Positions 49,301 to 61,300 of a stretch of DNA of 64,000 nucleotides are shown here, one piece after another (the first letter of the stretch is position 1; each line of letters starts with the position of its first letter). A program made the translations under genes and the position numbers. Below the pieces are notes generated by a model. The model ran no database searches and was not told where the DNA came from. It was given only the letters and a program-made list of their open reading frames with translations. Source of the DNA: Proteles cristata cristata (Eukaryota > Chordata > Mammalia > Carnivora > Hyaenidae); assembly GCA_017311185.1 (NCBI GenBank), contig JAESUZ010002606.1, forward strand, positions 124,001 to 188,000, given 5' to 3'.

Positions 49301-52300
49301 TTTTCAAAAAATTTTTTAAATTAAAAAAATGTTTAACTTTATTTTTGAGAGAGAGTATGCGGGGGGGGCAGAGAGAGAAGGGGACAGAGGATCCAAAGCA
49401 GGCTCTGTATTGACAGCAGAGAGCGCAATGCAGGGTTCAAACTCACTAACCATGAAATCATGAAGTTGGGTGTTCAAGCAACTGAGCCACCCAGGTGGTG
49501 ACCACTTCTGAGGCTCAGAAGATTAAGTGACTTCCATGTTGCTACACATGGCCAGATTGCAGTGTTTCTCATTGCCATGTAGTATTCCATGGTATAGATA
49601 AACCACATCTTCTTGATCCATTCATCTGTTGATGGACACTTAGGCTCTTTCCATGTTTTAGCTATTGTGGAGAGTGCTGCTATGAACACCTTGAGGGTGT
49701 TATGCTGAGAAATAAGTCAGGCAGAGAAGGACAAATATCATATGTTTGCACGTATAGGAGGATTAGGAGGAACTTGACAGAGGAACAAGGGGGAGGAGAA
49801 GGGGGAAATGGTGGGGGAAAGGGAGAGAGGCAAACCATGAGAGACTCTTGAATGCTGACAAAAACTGAGGACTGATGAATGTGGGGGGGAGGAGGGATGG
49901 GCATGGAAGAGGGCACTTGTGGGGATGAGCACTGAGTGTTATGTGGAAACTAATTTGACAATAAACTATTTGTAAAAAAAAAAAAAAAAAGAAGATTAAG
50001 TGACTTGTGTAAATTCACATACCAGATTCTATATCTACTTTCACTTAAATTCACTGTCAGATAAATTACTAAAATATCTTTACTAGCTAGGAAACATTTT
50101 TAAGATTATATAATTTAAAGGGAATTGAAACAAATAGTATTTCATGCCTGTTCTAAAGGGGATGACTGATGCAAGAACACAAAAGCAGCATTCTGAACAA
50201 GAGGGGGCAACATCAAGTCTTAGTGATGACCATTCAGCAGCCCCAGTGCGCCCCTTCTCTCAGAGCCTGTTAACCAACGAGAGACCACCTGCCTCCACCT
50301 GGAATTAGAGGAGCCATGTGGACAGTGCAATCTTAGAAGCACTGTCTAGACTAACTGAGGACTATCAGTATGGCCAGAATGACAAAAGTCCCAATGGAAA
50401 GGTTTAGAATAGAGGTCTACAATAAGCCACACTCCTGGTGTTGATAGATTCCATTTTCTCCCCAAGGAATAGTAGTATCTCCTCAATTATCCCAAGAAAG
50501 CAGTGGTCACCTTCCAAGCACTAAAAGTGCTAGGAGATTCAGGATAACCTCTACCCTAATAAGAACAACAGAAAGATTTGCATAGCACATAATAGTTTAC
50601 AAAGCACTTCTGTATATATGCTACCTCATTTAATCGTCCTAAGATTGCAAAGGCGGCAGAGCAGATACTGTCAGCTGTAAATGAAGGTGGCAAAATTTTG
50701 AGGTTAAATGACAGTTACACAGCTAGCAAGTGGTATGGATAAGACTAGGACTCATTTCTTCAGATTACGAGGCCAGGACTGTTTTCACTGGAACTCAATG
50801 CTAAAGACAAGACAGTGTGTGCATTTCCTTAATGGAATAAGGACCTGTCAAATGCCTCATCTTTGAATCCACTGGTTGTGCTGTGTGCCCTAGTGTGACC
50901 GGAGCAAGACAGTAAAAATTACCACTGATCCTGTACATGAACATTACAGGGTCCAGTAGAACATAGCCTCTTCAGAAAAAGAGTTAACAATTTTATACTT
51001 GCATTTTACCACAAGTAGGCTAAAGAAGTGATCATTCCAGATGCACTATAGTCTCAAAACCACAGATTAGAACTATCTTCCTCCTACACCACTGAGACCA
51101 ATTCTGTCCCACCTGTCAACCTACTTGGCCTTCCTTGTTATCCTTTACCACCTAAATTCTCATCTCTAGAATGCTGTTTATCTCTTGAGCTGACCCAACC
51201 CCCCACCCTTTCTCTCCTCAAACCCTTGCACTGCCCGGGAACTTCCTGTTTGTGGTCAGAAAGTTCCCCACATATCCACACATCTGCTCTGAGTGGAAAC
51301 TCTCTTAGCCTTTGCCCTTTTGGCTGACCCCTCAGGACACTGCTTTTCCTGTGTTTCTCTCTGTTTATCACTACGTATCTATTTACATCAGGGGAGGGGA
51401 GAACTAAAGTTGTTTTCCTTGCTCTTCACTGTCATTTCCAGACCATTCTCTTCACTCTTACAAACTAATGCTTTTCTGAGGCCTATACCATCTTGCAACA
51501 CCCCCTCTTCTTCCTCTTTACTGTCATCTCTTGATCACCTGGTCGGATCCTCATTCATTAATCTTCACTACCCCCAAGGGTTTGACATCCACATAGGCTC
51601 GATCAAAACCTCAACTCTCCCCTTTACTCCATTTAATCCACCGCATTATTAGGCCTTGAATTGTGTCATCATTAGAAACAGAACTACTGATTAAATATCT
51701 CATTCTTCAAACACAAGTTCTTATCCTTCAAGCTTTTCTTATACCTGGTGCACCCATTTCAACAGCTTTCCAACCTAAGACTTCCATTCTGCTGACCCCA
51801 TCACTCTCTCCATTTTCATTAGCAGCACCCACCCCTTCCTCTCCTCATGTCCAGCCCATATTTCAGAGTTCATCTTTACAGTAATTAGTATGTCAAGATC
51901 TGCAACTCCCTGTCCCCCTGCCTCGTTGCCATGTCTGTTGAAACCTCAAACCTAGATGAACCTATGAACCTACTTCATTAGCCTTCTTTGTGCTCATCCC
52001 AAGCAGCAGAACTTTGGTGGGGAAAAAATTATACGATTCGGTATGCTGCTTTCATTTTTAAAATTTTTATTATTTTTTTTGATGTTTATTTTTGAGAGAA
52101 AGAGACAGAGCATGAACGGGGAAAGGGGCAGAGAGAGAAGGAGACGTATAATCTGAAGCAGGCTCCAGGCTGTCGGCACAGAGCCTGATGTAGGGCTTGA
52201 ACCCAAGAACCATGAGATCATGACCTCAGCCAATGCTGGACGCTTAACTGACTGAGCCACCCATGCACCCCTGGTATGCTGTTTTCAATTTGTATTCATG

Positions 52301-55300
52301 ACCTCCAACTTCAAACAGGCATTCAACATTGCTCAGCACATCTACTATTTTCCTTTACTAAAAGTGCATCCCCTCCCCCCACCAAGATGTCTATTTCAGG
52401 CCTATTTCTCTCCTCTGCAACTTTCTACTCTTCCATCCATTCTCATTACCAGCTAATAATCTTGCCTCATTAAACCACCAGATCAGAACTCCCTCATCTT
52501 TCCATCTCAAAAATCAATAAAACTTCCTGCATCTGCACCCATCTTATTCTATCTAGTTGGAATTATTCCATGTCCTCAACTACCTAGGGAGATTCTTTCT
52601 AATGGTCTAACTTGCTTCTGATTTTAAGTCTTGAAGCTGTCAGCTTCCTACTCTCCTCCAGCAAATTTAGCTGCATTCACACCCATCTTTTCTCCATATG
52701 TTAAACTCAAAGTCTTTTTATCTAATCCTTTAATCCAGGCTCTGGATTACATCTCAATCTGGTTCCCTAGGACTCTACTCTATCAATTACCAAAACCTCA
52801 TATATTCAACCTCAATCTCTCACTCCTTTTTCCCTTTCTCTCCTCTATCCCCTTCAAAGTTTTTTTTTTTTTCATTAAAAAAATAGCCTTTATTTAGCAG
52901 AAAAAATAGTCACAAGTGTTGCGAGAATCTGAGATACATGGTTCTCTGATAAATTTCTTTCTACATTTTCCCCCCCATAAACATACTACACTAACCCTAA
53001 ATGCTGCATATTTTCTGAAACATTCAAAACCATTCATTCATTCCACAAGTACTTCTTGCCACCCACTACATTCCATGTACATGTTCCATGTAGGTGGTGG
53101 GAATTCAGCAATGAGATATTTGGGTTGAGCCAGGCACTCATCATTGAGACAGATATGGTGCATTACCTAACCAGCTCTGTTTTCTCCATTTCCATTCCTC
53201 TGTCCGAACAGAAGCTATCTCTTCCCCATGTAACCATATATCTTACAGAAAGCCTATACTACCTCCAAGAGTGGTTCAAGTTATTTCCCCCTCCAAGCTT
53301 TACTGAGATATAGTTGACAAATTAAAATTGCACATGTTTAAGGTATATAATTTGATGTTTCAATATTAGTATATACTGTGAAATGATTACCATAACCAAG
53401 TTAATTAACACATCTATCTCACACAGTTATCATTTTCTCTTCTATTTAGCAAATCTCAGGTATACAACAGGATATTGCTGACTATAGTCACCATGCTGTA
53501 AAACAGATCCCAGAACTTTTCCATCTTGCACAACTAAAAATTTGTAACCTTTGTCTTCAAATCTTTCTTAAACCAAAAAAAACAAAACAAAACAAAACAA
53601 AAAACAAACAAACAAAAAAATGGTTTTCTTTTGGCCTCAGGCATTTTTTCCACTCTCCTCCCAGAGCTATTCATACTCACTTAGCCCTTCCTCAACTCCC
53701 ATTCATTCCTGATCTGCGCAGGCCAGCTTCTGCTGACTTAACTAAACTGACACTGTCAGAAGGTCTGTAAAGGTCTCACTGACTATTCAATGGACAGTTT
53801 TCAGCACTGTATTAACCGACAGCTTCCTATTGCTTTGCAATGATGACTACAGGTCTCATCCCCTTTTAGTTTCCTAAATTGCCTTTGATGAACATATCAA
53901 TAAGCAGTGAAAGGCTGGAAGGCAGGAAGCAGAAGGAAGAAAGTAAAAAAAGAACAAGAATAATCTGCTGGCCTGTGGAGAATCAAATGCTAACTGAAAT
54001 AATCAGAGTTTCGTGTGTGAATATAGTCCATAAATCATCATCAAACTTTATTTTATAGATGAAGAAACTTAGGCTGAAATTTCTGTGCAACCTATAGCAC
54101 AAGTTCTAAGACCAGATATTCTGGTCATTCATGCTATAACCATAAAGAAAAGGCTGATACTATCTTTCTAACTTGCCCTACCTTTGCTTAAATAACAAAT
54201 GAGTTCTACTTATCATGTTCCTGTCCTCACTGTGTGTGAAGACCTATACATATACATGCACCTGCCCTGTTGCCATCTATGATAGAGGGAGTAGAATGAA
54301 CAAAATCCAGGGTCAGCAAGCGGTAAATACAAAGCACCTTTCTTTAAAGTTAATTTAAATTTAAATTGCATTACTTCACAAAAGTTATATTAAAACGGGA
54401 ATTCATTGAGTATCTGAAATACTCTATGTGCTACAAATGACAAAGTGAACTATTTAATTATGTATACGACTTAAACATTTTTATCTGGAATGCAAGCTTG
54501 TCTACACAGGAGGCCTGGTAACTAGACGTAACTAAGGCCACTACTGCATTATTAGTTCTTTCTGACTTTTCTTTATAGCAGCATTAGGAAGTAGCCTGGT
54601 ATATACAGGATATAACCTTGTTCTAGATTTCAGAAAGTATAACTTTTATTTTAAACACTGATTTTCGGTGACATGGGTAAATGATTTAAACACACATTCC
54701 CTTAACTTTCTTTTTTATGGAATCGGTAATCATCCCAGCAGTTACCCCAACGCACGGGGATGTTTTAAGGGAATTTTAAGGGATTCTGAAGTGTCTTGGG
54801 GTCCTCATGAGACAGGTTACTCTGGGAAACCCTATGAATTTCTGGCATTAGACTCAAACAGGCAGTTAGACAGCAGAAGGCTATTCAAGCAAGCGGAAAG
54901 AAAAAAGGTCTACATTGTGTATGTTATTTCAAACAAAGATACTCAGATAAATGCAAAGAATAGTCCAGTTTTTAAGAAAAGAAAACAGTAAAGTAACTCA
55001 AAGAAAAGGAGCTAGATATTAGAAAATAACCTTAAGTAAGAGGAAGAGGTTGTTGAGACAGCTTAGCAGAGACAAAAGGCACTGCAGAACAGAGTCATCC
55101 ATATTCCCACACTGTAAGATAAGGCAGATAAAAAGCCAATTAAACTATGTACAGATTTTTAAAAAAATAATGTAGGGAAGATAACTTGGCTGGCTTGTCT
55201 GTCCATCAATGACAAATTACTTGGTTTTCTTTAAAATTTTTTCTAAAAATCATATGCTTGTGTAAAAGGTATTAGTAACATTATTCACCTAAAATTCCCT

Positions 55301-58300
55301 CTCCTTAACTGAAGCCAACATGTTCTCTCTCTTTTTTTTCTTTAATATTCACTCTATAGTTGGTGTAATATTATTCTACGTAAGTCAGCAAAAGTCACAC
55401 ATTAAGAGGTTGACAGGTGCCTGTAAAACTATGTAATACTTTAGGCTCTGAAAACTTTATGTTATGTAATACTTTAGGCTCTGAAAACTATGTTCAGTTA
55501 GCAAAGAAATAGTGGAGACTATTCCCAAATTGGAATGCTGGGCCATCAGCCTGGTTTTTACCTTTTAATACATCTTTCATAGGTATGGCTTCAGTATACC
55601 ACTAACACTGCAAAGAATGGTAAGTAAGCATACGATGGATATCTGGGCATCTGCTCTGCCACGGCAGCAGGTAATGAATCATGAACTTACTTTCCATGCA
55701 AAGTTCAGAGTGCCAGACTATGCTCTGGATTTCACTGATTACTGCATTACTTCACAAAGGTTAATTAAACCATAACAAAGAAACAAAAAAGAATTTTAGC
55801 GTGTTATAAAAGCCTCTATCACCAGAATTATTTTAAGTAGTTTTCCATATCTACCATCTTAGAATTCTGCCTAAGATCATGTTTGCTGAGCTCAGTTTTC
55901 TAATACTGGTAAAGGCAATTCTTAAAAATGTATAGATGGCAATAAAAATAGTCAAGAATTGGAAACTATGATAAAGGACAGGTTTCGTTACATAACACAA
56001 TATTTATAGTATCTACAGAGAACACTAAAAGCAATCTTATAATTCTGGTATAGCTCAAATTATACGATAAATTATGAAAATACACTACATATAACAATAA
56101 TAGCTTTAGTTACTTATTCCACTAAATCAAAACAAGGAAGGTAAGAGGCAGCTAACTACAAATGAATATAACAGAAAATAAATACCTTTAATTGACTGTT
56201 AAATGAATCCATTTCAGATAGCTTAGATGCAGTTTCTTTTTCAAGAGCATCTAATTGTTCTTTAAGTCTTTGGCATAATTCTTCCTTTTCCAGTGATTTT
56301 TTATGAAGCAAACCAATCCCTAAATCTGAAACATAAACATCAGATAGTTTACATTTGGTAGAAATTCTTATGTCACTACTGGTAATTGACTTACTGTCAC
56401 AATGTATCTAAGTCATTAGATACACTGCAGTGATGTATGCCGATTACATCTTAGTAACACTGGATAAAAAAGACACAAATTTAAAATTGCTCCATGGTAG
56501 TCTACATTATGGTTGTTTCATAATTTATATAACTACTTCCAGAGTGGTATTAGGTTATTTCCTATTTTCTACTATTCACATAAAAATGCTGCAATAACTA
56601 TCCTTGTGCATGCACTTTAAAGCACTCATGAAAGTATTTTATATGGTTAGGAGATGAAAAAATTGGCACGTAAAAGGATTTGAACACTTTAAATTTTGAC
56701 AGAAACTGCCAAACTATCCTTCCAAAAAGGTGCACCAATATAAAATGACACCAAAGTACCTGTTTTTGCATACCGTCATCAACCCTGGATACTCCCAATT
56801 TATTTTCATTTTCTCTAACTGGCCAAAAATGAAACCTGTTATTTTAATTTCTATTTCCTTGGTAACCACTAAAATCAAAGCAACACGAATTTATAGGCTT
56901 ATTGGTCACCCTCTTGAATTGCCTCACCTCATCCACTGCTTTTTTTCTTCCTATTGGGCTGTCTTAATGCCTAATTTGCAGAGGCTCCAAATTCTTGTAC
57001 TATACATGTATTTCAAATGTTTTACTGTTTATGAGGTCTTTCATCATAAAAAATTTCACTTTTTTGGGAGGAGGGGGAGACAGAATCTGAAGCAGGCTCA
57101 AGGCTTGAGCTGTCAGCACAGAGCCTGATGCAGGACTCAAACCCACAAACTGATATCATAATCTGAAATTGAATACTTAACTGACTAAGCAACCCAGGCA
57201 CCCCAATAGTTTACTTTTATAATAATCAAATCTGTAAATATTTTCCTTCATAGCTCTAGGTATTACTTGAAGAAACTTCCCTGACACCAAGATTATAAAA
57301 ATATTTTGTTTTTATAACATTTTTAGAGTCATTTTTTTAAACCTTTATCCTCTTATTTTACCTAGAATTTATTTCTGTACATAGAGTGAGTTAAGAGCTT
57401 CCCCCACCCCTCCCTTTCAGATAGGCAACTGCCCCCAGAGCACTAACTGAAATGATGGTGATTACTGAAGGACCATCCTTTACCCACTGGTGTTGAATGT
57501 CAATTTTATTGTATCCTAAATGGTTATATAGATACAGACCGGTTTCTAGACCCTCTATTCAGTTCCATTATTCTGTTTTCTTACTGATCAAATAATACAC
57601 TATTTCAGGGACTAGAACTTTCCTTATGTTTTGATATCTGGTAGAGCTAGTTTCTTCCCCCCACCAATGTTATTCTTTTTCAAGTCTTGCCTAATCCTGC
57701 ATATTTTCTCTTCTGGGTGAATTTCTGAATTATCTTACCAGGCTTCAATCAAAGAAATCTGAATAGAACTGAATGTATGGACAAAGTAGTAGAAAATTGA
57801 CATCTTTATAATACTGAGCTAGATCATTCAGGAATATAACATGCACATACTTATCCAAGAATCTTTTATATCAGTAAGATTTTGTAGCTGTATATTTCTT
57901 TATTCATAATAATGAGAATGCTAATGTAAATGAGATTTTTGATATTTCCTAATTAAATATTTCTGATATATAGTGAAGTTACTGATTTTTATAGGCTCAC
58001 TTTTTATCCAGACACCTTGCTAAGTTCTCTTATCATTCGCTAGTGGTCTTCCAGTATTCCAACAAATATTTTATCATTAAATTACACATCTGCTATGTGC
58101 AAGGTACTGCGCTATGTGCAATAGCAGGTAAAAAAGAAGGATAAGGCATGAGTCCTATCCTCGAGTAGTTCAGAATCTAGTTAAATTGGGAGAGAAGCAA
58201 AGTGGAAAAAATAAATTAATATACACTCCTAGTACTCTTCAAAATGAGCATCAACAGGGGCATCTGGGTGTCTCAGTCGGTTAAGCGTCTGACTTCGGCT

Positions 58301-61300
58301 CAGGTCATGATCTCACAGTTCGTTGGTTTGAGCTCCGCATCGGGCTCTGTGCTGACAGCTAGCTCAGAGCCTGGAACCTGCTTCCGATTCTATGTCTCCC
58401 TCTCTCTCTGACCCTCCCCTGCTCACGCTGCCTCTCTCTCTCTCAGAAATAAAAATTAAAAAAAAAAAAAGAGCATCAATAGTAATGGATGTTTTAATGC
58501 TGACTTTGAATATATCATATCTGTGAGCGCCTTGTTAGGCAACTGAAAACCAAGACAGACAACGTGGTGGCACAGTGGGCTTTATACTCAGACAAGAATT
58601 TGATAACCATTATTGCACCATCTTGGGCTACTTAATCTTTCAGAGCCTCAGGTTTGCTAAGCTGCACAATGGGAATAACAATAACTACTTCACAGGGCTA
58701 TTGCAAAGATTAAAGGAAACAACACATGAAAATGGCCTAGCATGGAGCTCGGCATATAGATGGTAATCTTACATGGCAACAGAGATGGAGAGAGGAATCT
58801 AAGGGATATGGGGTACTTGGCAAATTCCAAACAGCTTCCTATTTTGAACTGTATAGCTATAAAAACAGCTGACCTCGATCACATTCTATACAGAAAGATC
58901 TGCCAGGTCTCCAATAAGACATATTCCACATTCCATTCACAATCCAAATACTAAAACAACAGTGAGAGTTGATGTTATCCTTTATGCGACTGCACAGATT
59001 AGGAGGGCTGGCTCATCCTGCCTCTGGAATGCCTGTGGAGGGGTGAGGTGGGGATTGATATATTCTGAACAGCCATGAAATTATGTGCAAAGAAGACAGT
59101 CTGAGAAGAGACATGGGGAGACCATTTTAGTGCAAGGTGTGGGATAGAGTAGAAAGAATTCACAAAAGTAAAATTCTCCATTCCTGGTGTTTCTTCCATG
59201 TAAAGGGACCTTCACTAAAACAACATTCTCAGCTTCTTTCCACCCCTTCAGTCATGGCTGAGCTCAAGATAAGGATTTGGGAGGGCATAGCCTAGACCCT
59301 TCCAGTCCTTAAGGGTTTTTTTTTTTAATGTTTATTTTTGAGAGGGTGGGAGGGGCAGAGAGAGGGGGACATAGGATCTGAAGCAGACTCTGTGGCTCCA
59401 ACGCACAAACTGTGACATCATGACCTGAGCCAAAACCGAGTTGAACACTTAACCGACTGAGCCACCCAGGTGCCCCCACCCTTGTGTTTTTGAGACTGAA
59501 CTGCCCACAGGAAGCCTGTTCTACTTTGTCACACACCTGGTTTTACAAGTGTAACTGTGCCACTCATTAATAAGCCAGGCTGTCAGCTTTACCAAAAATG
59601 AGGTGATATTTTGATCTCTTATGTCTTGCTCATTTGCCTAATTTCTTTATTTGTCCAGAACTTGGGCAAAGATGAGGGATGCTATTTATTGGACTTCCTA
59701 AATAGTCAAAAGTATAACAAAGAGCCCTGGAATGGAAAGGCTGACACATACTCAAAGGGAGACATTTAGACTACTTCAAGCAGTTCTAACACGGTACTTG
59801 CAGATTTACTTTTCTTTAAATAAACCTTTCTTCTGCTACGTTATTATCGGCATGCTATCTGACATAGAGGTGTTTTTTTCAATATTCTGTTTTGGACTTG
59901 GATCAGGAAAATTTTACTTTCCCACAAAGTATCTTGGAATATTTTATTCCAAAGATGTCAGAGGCCAAGTTTGTAAAATTCTTTCAGGTGATAAAAAAAG
60001 GTCTGGGAGGGGAAGACCATTCTGTTAAGGCCCATCACTGCTGTATACTATCACCCAGAATCTCATGGCAGAGTCTTCTCTTGAACAGTTATTTTTACAA
60101 TGAGGGTAGGATTTTGCACATAAAATCTTGTGTCAGAGCCAAACCCAGATCTTATTTAACTGTAGTCTAACATTTTATTTGATATTTATTTTAAACATAT
60201 ACATAAGATGTTATCAAGATAGGAAGGCAGACCACAATGATTACCTATTTCATTTTTATTTATTTATTGGTAAAAATGCTGACATCTGTGACCTTTTTTC
60301 ACATTATTTTGAAAATTTTAACTATACACAAAAATGTTATTTATAAGAGAATAATGCTATTTTAAAAAGTAACAGAGTACAAATGGCACGTCATGCAGAG
60401 AAGAATGGAAGAGGTAAAACAAACCTTAGAGACTTACCAGGTGTGTTACCAAGCTGCATGTTCTTAATTCTTTCATTTAATAATTGTTTCTCCGGTACCA
60501 AATAGATAAGTTTATTTTGATAATCCTTATAAAAAGAAAAAGTAGTGCCTGATTAAAACTTTGTCATGTCTCAAAATTTTTTGGAAACTTAAAAACATGA
60601 CTTAGCCACTCTTAAAACTTAGTATAGGAATAATACGTAGCTATAAAAGACTGCTTATAATTTATGAATAAACTAGAATGGAATTATGTGTGATTTAAAA
60701 TACAACTATTTAAACATAAATCTTGATTTATGAATGATCGGTTGGAAAGAAAAGGTGGTGAGGAATGGGGTGTGTCTGAAAGTCTTACAATTTTCAGCAT
60801 ACTGATGGGTGACAGCAGGTACAAGCTAAGAGGTGCCTTTGGTATCTGCACTAAATGGTATTTGTAAGCAGGTCATGACACTCCAGAATGAATACCAAAG
60901 AGAAACTAAAAACTCAGGAATAACTAGGGAAGCAGGTTTAAATCAGACAGGAAATGTTATGTGGCCTGTCTGTACCTGCTGTGATACTGTAAGAAGACTT
61001 TGTTAACTAACTGCTAGTCCATATAGAAACAGTAATTTTGGTAAGACGACTCTAAAGAATGGAACAGAATGGTTCCAGAGTCCCCATAATATCTAAACTA
61101 GACCCTACTACACAGGTAAAGAAGAGATTACTAGGTCCCTGAGGGACACACACATTTAACACTCTTACCACAACTCTGAAAAGAAAAATGTTAAGTCAAA
61201 ATTTCCTAAAAGAGCAACAACAAACTTAGTTTAATGTAGGTATATTTATATATTTATTAAAGACTTAAAACTCAAAGTGATAAACATCCCTTTATGTACA

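Larger units (their letters stand above)
51380..53870 (+). mobile_element. Long L2 fossil, interrupted
   Basis: Sense-strand L2 blocks in order: ACCCCCAAGGGTTTGACATC, GTGCTCATCCCAAGCAGCAG, AACTTTGGTGGGGAAAAAAT, CACCAGATCAGAACTCCCTC, TGCACCCATCTTATTCTATC and, after an interruption, TCAATGGACAGTTTTCAGCA. A reverse SINE (52060-52272) and an L1 3' piece (about 53290-53620) split it. The many short open frames reflect its former coding sequence. Antisense to ITSN2. Confidence 0.8.
43258..56185 (-). other. ITSN2: Largest ITSN2 intron in the window (12.9 kb)
   Basis: It separates the third and fourth coiled-coil exons. Itemised separately are a Tigger-type element, MIRs, the U4 pseudogene, L2s, L1s, SINEs and tandem duplications. 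The stretches 43258-44640, 50010-50590, 50770-51370 and 53880-56185 show little that I can name, apart from a possible reverse MIR near 54040-54130. No additional exon keeping the family's reading was found. Confidence 0.8.
56326..60437 (-). other. ITSN2: ITSN2 intron between coiled-coil exons 2 and 3
   Basis: 4.1 kb containing the reverse L1 fragments, three SINEs and a MIR listed separately. A possible ancient LINE-3/SINE-like piece is near 58060-58230 (TGCAAGGTACTGCGCTATGT). The stretch 59550-60437 shows nothing recognised. Confidence 0.7.

Noticed and set aside
54668..54991. Plus-strand 107-codon open frame in an intron
   Set aside because: No family resemblance, no splice or promoter context, and composition like its surroundings. 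Length alone is not convincing.
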